This document shows positions 1-5,647 of a DNA stretch of 11,318 bases, in pieces (the first letter of the stretch is position 1; each line of letters opens with the position of its first letter). The notes beneath the pieces were generated by a model. It saw only the letters and a list, made by a program, of their open reading frames with translations, ran no database searches and had not been told where the DNA came from. Position numbers and translations under genes: made by a program. The stretch covers positions 1 to 11,318 of the forward strand of contig JALRDW010000051.1 of NCBI GenBank assembly GCA_023262065.1, in the 5' to 3' direction. The DNA is from Acidimicrobiia bacterium (GTDB taxonomy: Bacteria; Actinomycetota; Acidimicrobiia; IMCC26256).

Positions 1-457
1 TTTCGGGTTGGGCGCCTGGAATTCCGAACTGATCGTGCTTGTGGATACCGACCGGGGCCTGGAGATCCTGGGCCGGGCTGGCGCCGCGGGCCATCACCAG
101 TTCACCTCGATCCGCACTTCCGGCGATCTCGCCCTGGACGACGGCGAGGAAGAAGTTCGCGTCGACGGTGTCCGGGAGCGGCACTGCGAGGATCTCCTCG
201 TGCTCCGGGCCGGGCGTCCACTCGGAGCCGGTCCGGATCGAGAGCACCTTCGCGATCCGGCGGGCATGGGCCCGCTCCTCGACGCCGTTACGACGCAGCA
301 GTTCCTTGGCCTCGGGGTCCTCCACCCGATCGGCGAGGCCCTGGTAGAGCACCTCACCGCTCACCTCGAGCCGGTAGATGAGTTCGAGCGCCTCGACGTC
401 GAGTTCGTCCTTGGCGGCGAGCGCCGCGTTGGCGGAGAAGAAGTCGTACTCGGGCAT
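1..457 (-). CDS. Ferritin-like (rubrerythrin-type) protein, partial, 3' end off the window
   Basis: The visible 152 codons begin with a helical ferritin-like half. Residues 21-73 hold a helix with E31 and E35 and then an E61-x-x-H64 motif, the usual di-iron ligand pattern of the first half of rubrerythrin-like four-helix bundles. A second half with another E and E-x-x-H is expected, and residues 101-113 look like its beginning. I chose the ATG at 457 over the ATG at 469 because GGAG sits 6 bases before 457, while no such site precedes 469. A TACGGT box at 488-493 gives it its own short leader. From about residue 114 to the window edge the reading frame stays open, but the sequence no longer looks like a ferritin helix and its third-position GC drops sharply. 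The gene may therefore be broken or joined to other DNA there. The family call rests on motif recognition only; a role in iron or peroxide handling is family knowledge. Confidence 0.7.
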   Translation of the reverse strand, partial: MPEYDFFSANAALAAKDELDVEALELIYRLEVSGEVLYQGLADRVEDPEAKELLRRNGVEERAHARRIAKVLSIRTGSEWTPGPEHEEILAVPLPDTVDANFFLAVVQGEIAGSADRGELVMARGASPAQDLQAPVGIHKHDQFGIPGAQPE

Positions 458-487
458 CCGGGGCTCCATCGATCGGGGGACGGCGGC

Positions 488-493
488 ACCGTA
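488..493 (-). promoter_or_regulatory. Putative -10 box TACGGT for the ferritin-like gene
   Basis: TACGGT on the minus strand, preceded by G, lies 30 bases upstream of the chosen ATG at 457. A transcript starting about 7 bases downstream would have a leader of roughly 24 nt containing the GGAG site. It lies just past the stop codon of the glycosyltransferase gene. I see no convincing -35 element. Confidence 0.45.
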
Positions 494-512
494 CCCCGAT
501 CCGGCCCGCGGA

Positions 513-1448
513 TCAGTTGCGTCGCAGCGCCCGCAGCGGCGCGGTCAGGCGCCACGAGATGGTCCGTCGGGTCCCGTCGACCTCGGCCCTCGTCGCCGCG
601 TGGGCCGCTCGCTCGGTCTCGAGGGCGGACTGCACCTCGGCGAGGGTCCCGATGAGCCCGGCGTTCATGGTCTCGGCCTCGACCACGCAGGTCTCGAGGG
701 CCGCGATCCGCGCCTCGGCCGCCCGGATCTCGACCGCGGGCGGTCGCATCGCGGCGCGGTAGGCACCGCTCCGGCGTTCGCCGCGCCGCCCGGGCGGCGA
801 GGACGACGAGAACAACGGGTTCTCGGCGTTGTCGAGTTCGAGGATCGCGGGTTCGATGTCGTGCTCCATGAGCGCGACGTTGAGGGAGAGCTGGTCGCGG
901 CGCGAGTAGCGGAGCAGGTGGTCGAACCAGGTCCGCATCGCGGCCTCCACCGCGGGATCACGGCGGCGGGCGATGAACCCGGCCGAGAACGGTCGCTGCT
1001 CGAGGACCTCGGGGTGGAGTGCGGCGTAGTGCATGTACTGCTCGTAGACGCGGGCCGGGTCGTCGAGACCGTCGTCGGCCACGACGAGGAACTCGTCCGC
1101 GACGCTGTCCCGCGACGAGTGCCGGACGAGCGCGAGGTCGTGGTCGGCGAGCACGCCGTCGAGGATGGTCTCGGGGAGCTCGCGCAGGGTGATCGCGTTG
1201 TCGATGAAGAGCGTCTCGTCGCACTCCGGGACGTACTCGTGGAGGAGGACCTTGATCCGACGTGCGCTGCGTACCGGATCCCGTCCGAATGCGGGCTCGA
1301 CGACCCGGATCTCCCAGGTGTCGCTGACGAGCGCCGGGTCGTCGGTGACACAGATGAAGCGGAGGTCGCTCCGTGCCGCGACCGGTTGCTCGGAGAGCGG
1401 TTCGTACCCGGCGATGAGCGCGGTGACGACCGCGCGGTCGGACGCCAT
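513..1448 (-). CDS. TOD1/MUCI70-like glycosyltransferase with C-terminal coiled coil
   Basis: This 311-residue protein fits the TOD1/MUCI70 glycosyltransferase-like family (PF04765, formerly DUF616). Matching signatures are a strand ending in FIDNAITL (81-88, the acidic metal/sugar-nucleotide region), RHSSR (109-113), an E-x-x-x-x-Y-x-x-x-H region near 136-145, the block SAGFIARR (155-162) and the family hallmark SRRDQLSLN (182-190). Residues about 237-297 are Ala/Glu/Arg-rich and likely form a coiled coil. The protein ends in SWRLTAPLRALRR, a tail also found at the end of many bacterial envelope-polysaccharide glycosyltransferases. There is no signal peptide, so it should act on the cytoplasmic side. 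Its ATG directly abuts the rnd stop (TGAATG), which implies translational coupling with RNase D. Donor and acceptor sugars cannot be read from the sequence. Confidence 0.8.
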   Translation of the reverse strand: MASDRAVVTALIAGYEPLSEQPVAARSDLRFICVTDDPALVSDTWEIRVVEPAFGRDPVRSARRIKVLLHEYVPECDETLFIDNAITLRELPETILDGVLADHDLALVRHSSRDSVADEFLVVADDGLDDPARVYEQYMHYAALHPEVLEQRPFSAGFIARRRDPAVEAAMRTWFDHLLRYSRRDQLSLNVALMEHDIEPAILELDNAENPLFSSSSPPGRRGERRSGAYRAAMRPPAVEIRAAEARIAALETCVVEAETMNAGLIGTLAEVQSALETERAAHAATRAEVDGTRRTISWRLTAPLRALRRN

Positions 1449-2597
1449 TCAGTCGCCGTCGACCACGAGGGTCCGACCGCCGTCGGCGAGGCGCAGCGTG
1501 ATCTCGCCCGCGAGGAGTCGGTGCACGAGGTCGCCCACGACCAGGGCGCGCCAGCCCTCGTCGAGGCGGCCGGGCCGACCGGCGACGATGGCGGTGATGT
1601 CGGCGCGGGCCGCGACCATCGCCGGATCGAGGCCGAGGTTGCGGGCCCGCTGCCCGACCAGCGCGCCGGCGAGCGTGATCGCAGCGCCGAGCCCGCGGTC
1701 GTCGGGTTCGTCCGGCGGCGACACGAGTCCGGACGGATCCATGGCGAGCCCGCCGGCCACCGCATCGAGGATGGCCTGCACGCTGCGGGGGTCGTTCGGG
1801 ACGCCGCGACACCCGTCGAGGTCGGCCTTCGAGCGCGGCTGCCGGGCGATGATGCTGTCGAGTCCGAGGTCGCCGATCACGTTGCGCGGCGGTACGTTGC
1901 GCGCCCGGGCGGTCTCCTCGCGCCACGCACACAGCGTCTGGGCGACTCGGGCCCGATCACCCTTGAGCGAGCGGGCGCCGCGCACCCGCCACCAGGCCCG
2001 GGCCGGGTCGGCGGGTTCGGGCGGGACCCGGGTCGCCTCGCACTCGTCGAGGGCCCAGCCCCAGCGTTCCTCGCCGATCTCGTCCCGCAATCGGTCGGCG
2101 AGGTCGTGGAGGTGCGCGACGTCGAGCGCGGCGTAGCGGCGCGCCGACTCGCGCAGCGGTCGCGCGGTCCAATCGGTGAGGCGGTCGCCCTTCTCGAGGG
2201 TGACGCCGAGGTGCCGCTTGCAGAGGGTCAGCAGCGACTGGTTGCCGGCGCCCGCGAACGCGGCGGCGATCTGCGTGTCGATGAGGTTCGCGGGTCCGGT
2301 GCCCACCTCGCGCTGGAGGATCTCGAGGTCCTGGCGCGCCGCGTGGGCGAGCATGGTGCCCGGACCCTCGAGCAGGGGTGCGACGAGCCGCACGTCGCAG
2401 GCGAGGGGGTCGACGAGCCAGATCCGCTCGCCGTCCGAGATCTGGAGCAGCGCGAGGGTGGGGTAGTAGGAGCGCTCGCCCTGGAACTCGGTGTCGAGCG
2501 CGTAGCGCTCGGCCCGACGCAGCACCTCCACCGCCGTCGCGAGGTCGGCGTCGGTCGCGACCCAGACGGGTTCGGGCGGGGCGGGGGCGTCGGTCAC
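1449..2597 (-). CDS. rnd: Ribonuclease D (DEDDy 3'-5' exoribonuclease with HRDC domain)
   Basis: RNase D trims the 3' ends of tRNA and other stable RNAs in the cytoplasm. The 382-residue product is close to the E. coli length (375). The exonuclease domain spans about 10-175 and shows the DEDDy residues: D35 and E37 in LDTEF, D90 in ARQDLEIL, and Y155/D159 in RRYAALDV. The HRDC nucleic-acid-binding domain follows at about 213-285, and a second helical region reaches the C-terminus. I chose the GTG at 2597: the frame stays open upstream to 3524, but that extension is antisense to the next gene and is not protein-like. No Shine-Dalgarno sequence precedes the GTG. A TACGGT box ends 8 bases before it, so the mRNA is probably leaderless or nearly so. 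The glycosyltransferase gene follows with no gap. Confidence 0.93.
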   Translation of the reverse strand: MTDAPAPPEPVWVATDADLATAVEVLRRAERYALDTEFQGERSYYPTLALLQISDGERIWLVDPLACDVRLVAPLLEGPGTMLAHAARQDLEILQREVGTGPANLIDTQIAAAFAGAGNQSLLTLCKRHLGVTLEKGDRLTDWTARPLRESARRYAALDVAHLHDLADRLRDEIGEERWGWALDECEATRVPPEPADPARAWWRVRGARSLKGDRARVAQTLCAWREETARARNVPPRNVIGDLGLDSIIARQPRSKADLDGCRGVPNDPRSVQAILDAVAGGLAMDPSGLVSPPDEPDDRGLGAAITLAGALVGQRARNLGLDPAMVAARADITAIVAGRPGRLDEGWRALVVGDLVHRLLAGEITLRLADGGRTLVVDGD

Positions 2598-2605
2598 GGG
2601 TGCGA

Positions 2606-2611
2606 ACCGTA
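2606..2611 (-). promoter_or_regulatory. Putative -10 box TACGGT for rnd
   Basis: TACGGT on the minus strand lies 8 bases before the GTG of rnd, in the 132-base divergent gap shared with the PuuD-like gene. The spacing implies a transcription start at or within 1-2 bases of the start codon. This agrees with the absence of a ribosome binding site. No clear -35 is visible. Confidence 0.5.
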
Positions 2612-2679
2612 ATGGCTCGGCGCGGGTGCGCCGCACGGGGGACGCCGACGGCATCCCCGGCGAATTCCCGCACCGGTGG

Positions 2680-2685
2680 TACTTT
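2680..2685 (+). promoter_or_regulatory. Putative -10 box TACTTT for the PuuD-like gene
   Basis: TACTTT preceded by G lies 44 bases before the ATG at 2730, giving a predicted leader of about 38 nt. That leader carries a purine-rich GGAAGG (2715-2720) 9 bases before the ATG. The box excludes the in-frame upstream ATG at 2676, which lies before it. Confidence 0.5.
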
Positions 2686-2729
2686 GCGCGCCGTTCCCAC
2701 GGGCGGAGCACCCCGGAAGGCAGGCAGTC

Positions 2730-3476
2730 ATGACAGGTGTTGAGATCGACTTCTTCAGCATGGGGCCCAATGGCGGCCTCGCGTACCTGACCCGATACGC
2801 GCACGTGGTCTTCGGCGTCGCCTGGATCGGGCTCCTGTACTACTTCAACTTCGTGCAGGTGCCGGCGTTCGCCGAGATGGAGGCCGCGGCCCGCAACAAC
2901 GCGATCGACAAGCTCGCGAGCCGGGCCCTGTGGTGGTTCCGGTGGGCCGCCGTCGCCACGGTGATCTCGGGCATCCTCATCATGTGGGCCCAGGAGCAGC
3001 TCTCCGGCGGGGAGTACTTCAAGTCGCCGGCCGGCATCGCGATCTCGACCGGCATCCTCCTCGCCCTCACGATGTTCGTGAACGTGTGGGGCATCATCTG
3101 GCGGAACCAGAAGGTCGTCATCGCCAACGCCCGCAACGTGCAGGCCGGCGGCGAGGCCGACCCGGCGGCGGCGGGGGCGGGCCGCAAGGCGCTCCTCGCC
3201 TCCCGGCAGAACGCGATCTACTCGCTCCCGATGCTCGCCTTCATGGTCGGCACGAGCCACTTCGGCGCGACCGGTGCCGCCGACGGCGGGCAGCGGGCCC
3301 TCTACTGGGGGATCACCGCCCTCATCTGGATCGTCCTCGAGCTCAACGCGCTCGGCGTGTTCGGCAAGGACCCGGGGGGCACGCGCAAGATCTACGACAC
3401 CCACAAGGCTGCGCTCGTCACCGGTCTCGTGTACCTCGTGGTCCAGCTCGGCCTCTACAAGTTCATCCTGGCCTGA
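2730..3476 (+). CDS. Membrane protein of the urate oxidase N-terminal (PuuD membrane domain) family
   Basis: The 248-residue protein has six probable transmembrane helices at about 20-43, 72-88, 102-124, 163-180, 189-211 and 228-246. The first, with HVVFGVAWIGLLYYFNFVQ, is the hallmark of the family found as the membrane domain of urate hydroxylase PuuD (Urate_ox_N, formerly DUF989). In PuuD this domain is fused to a C-terminal cytochrome c and converts urate to 5-hydroxyisourate. Here the protein stops after the membrane domain and has no CxxCH motif. Histidines at 25, 177 and 225 lie in or at the edges of helices and could bind haem or metal. The 125-160 loop is probably cytoplasmic. The gene stands alone: it diverges from rnd, converges with a crotonase gene and is closed by a strong hairpin. 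Urate oxidation is possible but not shown. Some databases label this family as a NusG antitermination protein, which does not fit these helices. Confidence 0.8.
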   Translation: MTGVEIDFFSMGPNGGLAYLTRYAHVVFGVAWIGLLYYFNFVQVPAFAEMEAAARNNAIDKLASRALWWFRWAAVATVISGILIMWAQEQLSGGEYFKSPAGIAISTGILLALTMFVNVWGIIWRNQKVVIANARNVQAGGEADPAAAGAGRKALLASRQNAIYSLPMLAFMVGTSHFGATGAADGGQRALYWGITALIWIVLELNALGVFGKDPGGTRKIYDTHKAALVTGLVYLVVQLGLYKFILA

Positions 3477-3496
3477 GCCGGACCGCCGTTCGACGC

Positions 3497-3524
3497 ATGA
3501 GGGCGCCCCACGGGGCGCCCTCAT
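3497..3524. terminator. Bidirectional hairpin terminator between convergent genes
   Basis: A perfect 13-bp inverted repeat (ATGAGGGCGCCCC and its complement) is separated by only two bases, so the real loop is about 4 nt. It begins 20 bases after the stop of the PuuD-like gene and lies about 50 bases past the stop of the convergent crotonase gene. There is no T-run, as is common in very GC-rich actinobacteria. It can serve both strands. Confidence 0.75.
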
Positions 3525-3575
3525 CGCGTCACCGATGGTGCGGCGGTATGCGGGCCGGGGGAGCCGTGCGGGGTG

Positions 3576-4409
3576 TCAGCGCAGACGCCAGTCGATGCGC
3601 TGGCCGGACTCGAAGGCGCGCTGGCCCTCGGCGAGCGACTCCTGGTTCGTGCCGAGTCCGACGTACGCGTACCCCAACTTGAGCGCCTGGCGGGCGCCCA
3701 TCTCCCGGGCGGCCCACAGGGCGCGCACCGTGCCCTGGATCGCGAGCGCGGGCTGCGACGCGATGATGCGTGCCGCCCAGTCCGCTCGCTCGCGCAGTTC
3801 GGCGCCGGGAACGACCTCGCTCACCAGACCGACCTGGTGGGCGCGCTGGGCGGAGAGGCGCTCGTAGTTGCCGAGCAGCGACATCCGCATGATGTCGCCG
3901 AACGGTGTGATGCCGGCGAGGTGCATCGGTTCGAACGACGCCGTCATCCCGTAGGTGACGTGCGGGTCGAAGAACGTCGCATGGTCCGCGGCGATGATGA
4001 AGTCGACCTCGCCGAGCATGTAGAAGGCGCCGCCGCACGCCATGCCGTTGACCGCGGCGATGACGGGCTTCCAGAGGTCGCAGGACTTCGGACCGAGCCG
4101 GTCGCCCGGGTCGTTGAACATGAACGGGGTCTCGTCCCCCGCGCCGACGATGTCCTCGATGTCGCCGACCTCGCCCCGGCCGTCGCCCATCGCCTCGATC
4201 CGATCGATGCCGGTGCAGAACGCACGGTCGCCGGCCCCGGTGAGCACGATGCAGCGCACCGGGTCGTGGCGGCGCAGCGCCCGCCAGAGTCCGTGCAGTT
4301 CTCGCTGCATCTGGAGGTTGAACGAGTTGAGGCTCTCGGGGCGGTTGAGCGTCACCCAGGCGACGCCGTCCTGCTCCTCGTAGGTGAGGGTCTCGAAGTC
4401 GGTCTGCAC
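3576..4409 (-). CDS. Crotonase (enoyl-CoA hydratase/isomerase family) lacking both classical catalytic Glu
   Basis: The 277-residue protein has the crotonase fold. LTGAGDRAFCTGIDR (56-70) and PVIAAVNGMACGG (115-127) form the CoA-binding and oxyanion-hole elements, and a helical C-terminus from about 200 is typical of the trimeric family. Aligned by eye to rat mitochondrial enoyl-CoA hydratase, the positions of the two catalytic glutamates (Glu144 and Glu164) are Tyr130 and His150. Ordinary enoyl-CoA hydration is therefore doubtful, and another crotonase reaction on an acyl-CoA is more likely. The start is GTG, with GAGGA 5 bases upstream. The gene lies 75 bases downstream of the MerR gene on the same strand, with a TACACT box in between, so it may be transcribed both with the regulator and alone. 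The substrate is unknown. Confidence 0.88.
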   Translation of the reverse strand: MQTDFETLTYEEQDGVAWVTLNRPESLNSFNLQMQRELHGLWRALRRHDPVRCIVLTGAGDRAFCTGIDRIEAMGDGRGEVGDIEDIVGAGDETPFMFNDPGDRLGPKSCDLWKPVIAAVNGMACGGAFYMLGEVDFIIAADHATFFDPHVTYGMTASFEPMHLAGITPFGDIMRMSLLGNYERLSAQRAHQVGLVSEVVPGAELRERADWAARIIASQPALAIQGTVRALWAAREMGARQALKLGYAYVGLGTNQESLAEGQRAFESGQRIDWRLR

Positions 4410-4452
4410 GGCGGTCCTCGTCTTCGTCGTCGGGCCCGGGCGGGCGCCGGCG

Positions 4453-4458
4453 AGTGTA
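4453..4458 (-). promoter_or_regulatory. Putative -10 box TACACT for the first crotonase gene
   Basis: TACACT preceded by CG on the minus strand lies in the 75-base gap between the MerR gene and the crotonase gene, 43 bases before the GTG. The predicted leader is about 37 nt and includes GAGGA. No acceptable -35 lies at 16-19 bases. Confidence 0.45.
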
Positions 4459-4484
4459 CGCAGGCGGGACCGCGGGCGGCTCGG

Positions 4485-5201
4485 TCAGGTCGGGTCGCCC
4501 GACTCGGCGACCCGGCGTTCGATCGCCGCGAGGGCGAGGCGCTGGGTGGTGCGTTGGTGGAGGTACTCCACGACCCGGGTCACGAGCGGAGCCATGCGGG
4601 CCGCCGACGCGTCGATCCGGCGTCGGAACTCGGTGAAGTCCGCCTCGGGGAGGGCGGGGCCGCGGCGGCCGGCGAACACCTCGACCACCTCGGTCTGCAT
4701 CGCCTCGATGTGGAGCACTTGGATGCGCACGAGTTCGAGGAGGATCTCGGTGGGCATACCGATGCGCTGGAGCTCGGCGAGGGCGCGCAGCGCATCGAGG
4801 TCGTTGGTGTCGTAGCCGCGCTGGCCGAACTCCTCGGGGGTCCGCAGCAGCCCCTCGGCGCGGACCGCATCGACGACCGCGGGCTCGAGACCGCTCCGCT
4901 CGACGAGGTCGTCGAGGGAGTAGGAGAGCGCGCCGGCTCCGTCGAAGACCTGCGCGACGAGATCGGCACCGCGGTCGGTGTCGAGGAGCGCACGGATCGC
5001 GGCGAGGGAGAACCGTTTGGCCTGCAGGTCGCGGATCCGCTCGAGGCGGTCGAGGTGCTCGGCCCCGTACACCTTCGTCCGGCCGACGCGGGTGGCCGGC
5101 GGGAGCAGCCCCTCCCGTCGGTAGAAGCGGATCGTGTCGACGGTGAGACCCGCCTCCCGGGCGAGATCGTCGATCCTCCACTCGGTCGGCTGGGTCGGCA
5201 C
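4485..5201 (-). CDS. MerR-family regulator with two tandem MerR-like winged-helix domains
   Basis: Residues 8-75 form a typical MerR DNA-binding domain: helix-turn-helix around IDDLAREAGLTVDTIRFY, then the wing with EGLLPP and Y45. Residues 93-160 repeat the same pattern (LDDLVERSGL, EGLL, a Gly-Tyr wing, then LDALRALAELQRIGMP), so the domain appears duplicated. The recognition helix of the second copy is altered, with AVVDAV in place of TIRFYR. Residues 161-232 are helical and could be the dimerisation helix and effector region. No Cys pair typical of metal-sensing MerR proteins is present. The start is GTG, with GGAGG 4 bases upstream. At 238 residues it is much longer than minimal MerR proteins. 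It lies upstream of a crotonase gene on the same strand and beside a palindrome cluster, so control of acyl-CoA catabolism is a reasonable inference. The ligand is unknown. Confidence 0.9.
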   Translation of the reverse strand: MPTQPTEWRIDDLAREAGLTVDTIRFYRREGLLPPATRVGRTKVYGAEHLDRLERIRDLQAKRFSLAAIRALLDTDRGADLVAQVFDGAGALSYSLDDLVERSGLEPAVVDAVRAEGLLRTPEEFGQRGYDTNDLDALRALAELQRIGMPTEILLELVRIQVLHIEAMQTEVVEVFAGRRGPALPEADFTEFRRRIDASAARMAPLVTRVVEYLHQRTTQRLALAAIERRVAESGDPT

Positions 5202-5230
5202 GGGTCCTCCGGCTCGGTGGTCGGTCGGTC

Positions 5231-5246
5231 TGTGATGTCCGTCACA
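5231..5246. promoter_or_regulatory. Perfect TGTGA-N6-TCACA palindrome (CRP/GlxR-like site)
   Basis: The 16 bases read TGTGA, TGTCCG, TCACA, an exact match to the CRP-family consensus used by Crp/GlxR regulators in actinobacteria. It lies 30 bases upstream of the MerR start codon. It is downstream of the likely MerR promoter, where binding would repress. It could equally be part of the MerR protein's own operator. No footprint evidence is available from sequence. Confidence 0.5.
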
Positions 5247-5252
5247 CTGTGC

Positions 5253-5264
5253 GAGTCATGACTC
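5253..5264. promoter_or_regulatory. Perfect 12-bp palindrome GAGTCATGACTC
   Basis: The sequence equals its own reverse complement and sits between the CRP-like site and the longer inverted repeat, whose left arm shares its last base. It is in the relatively AT-rich part of the MerR upstream region and is a candidate operator half of a composite site. Confidence 0.45.
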
Positions 5265-5283
5265 TGAGAGAGATTACTCTCAG
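5264..5283. promoter_or_regulatory. Inverted repeat CTGAGAG-N6-CTCTCAG, candidate MerR operator/divergent promoter
   Basis: Two perfect 7-base arms flank AGATTA, a 20-bp dyad of the size expected for a MerR-family dimer. The spacer region contains TAATCT on the minus strand (5271-5276), a candidate -10 for the MerR gene with a leader of about 60 nt. It also overlaps TACTCT on the plus strand (5275-5280), a candidate -10 for the small gene at 5342. A protein bound here could control both directions. Confidence 0.55.
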
Positions 5284-5341
5284 TCACGGAGCCCGCACCG
5301 CTTCCCCCATCCGAGAGCGGGCTCAGGATCGGAGACTCATC

Positions 5342-5497
5342 GTGGAGCACGAAGAGCGAGATCGAGCAGCGGCGGTCCGCAACTGGATCGTCCGGCAACT
5401 GGAGTGGGAGCACTCGCTCGAGACCCTGCGGGAATCGGACGAGGCCGCCCACCGGGATCGTGGTGCGGAGGGAGATGGGCCCGCCCGGGCCGCCTGA
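5342..5497 (+). CDS. Small charged hypothetical protein, 51 residues
   Basis: A possible gene in the otherwise empty 5202-5647 stretch. The GTG at 5342 is preceded by GGAG with 7 bases of spacing, and codons after it are mostly G/C-ending, although several A/T-ending ones remain. The product is strongly charged, with an amphipathic helix around AVRNWIVRQLEWEHSLETLR followed by a Gly/Ala-rich tail. It has no membrane segment or Cys motif. The frame is open back to 5249, but codon use there is less GC-biased and that part overlaps the palindrome cluster, so I prefer the internal start. A 15-bp hairpin follows 54 bases after the stop. I do not recognise the family. It could be a chance ORF in GC-rich DNA. 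Confidence 0.4.
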   Translation: MEHEERDRAAAVRNWIVRQLEWEHSLETLRESDEAAHRDRGAEGDGPARAA

Positions 5498-5550
5498 CCC
5501 CCACGACGGAGATCCGTCGCCCTCCCCCCGGGGCGCACGGATCGACCACA

Positions 5551-5600
5551 CGAGGACGCCTCCGGCATCGGTCCCCCCGCCGAGCCCGGAGGCGTCCTCG
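5551..5600. terminator. Bidirectional hairpin terminator, 15-bp perfect stem
   Basis: CGAGGACGCCTCCGG at 5551-5565 pairs perfectly with 5586-5600 across a 20-base loop. It lies between the end of the small plus-strand ORF (5497) and the end of the convergent crotonase gene (5648). There is no T-run on either side. Its position and strength suggest termination of one or both units. Nothing else is visible in 5498-5647. Confidence 0.7.
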
Positions 5601-5647
5601 CGTCCGGGCCCACCCCGCGCGGCGCAGCGGGGACGATCCGGGTCCGG

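Noticed and set aside
8..655. Plus-strand frame of 215 codons at the left edge
   Set aside because: From about 120 onward it is antisense to the ferritin-like and glycosyltransferase genes and not protein-like. Only its first ~40 codons are of interest and are covered as a finding.
378..2612. Open plus-strand frame of 744 codons
   Set aside because: It is antisense to the glycosyltransferase and RNase D genes, has no recognisable domain and an Arg/Gly/Val/Glu-biased composition. Such long antisense frames are expected at this GC content.
2598..3524. N-terminal extension of the RNase D frame up to 3524
   Set aside because: It runs antisense through the whole PuuD-like gene, and RNase D has its normal length from the GTG at 2597.
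3529..5261. Long overlapping frames on both strands over the crotonase and MerR genes
   Set aside because: The real genes in this interval carry family motifs and ribosome binding sites; the others have neither.
5249..5341. Upstream start (GTG 5249 or ATG 5258) for the small ORF
   Set aside because: This part has less GC-biased codons and covers the palindrome cluster; the internal GTG has the better ribosome binding site.
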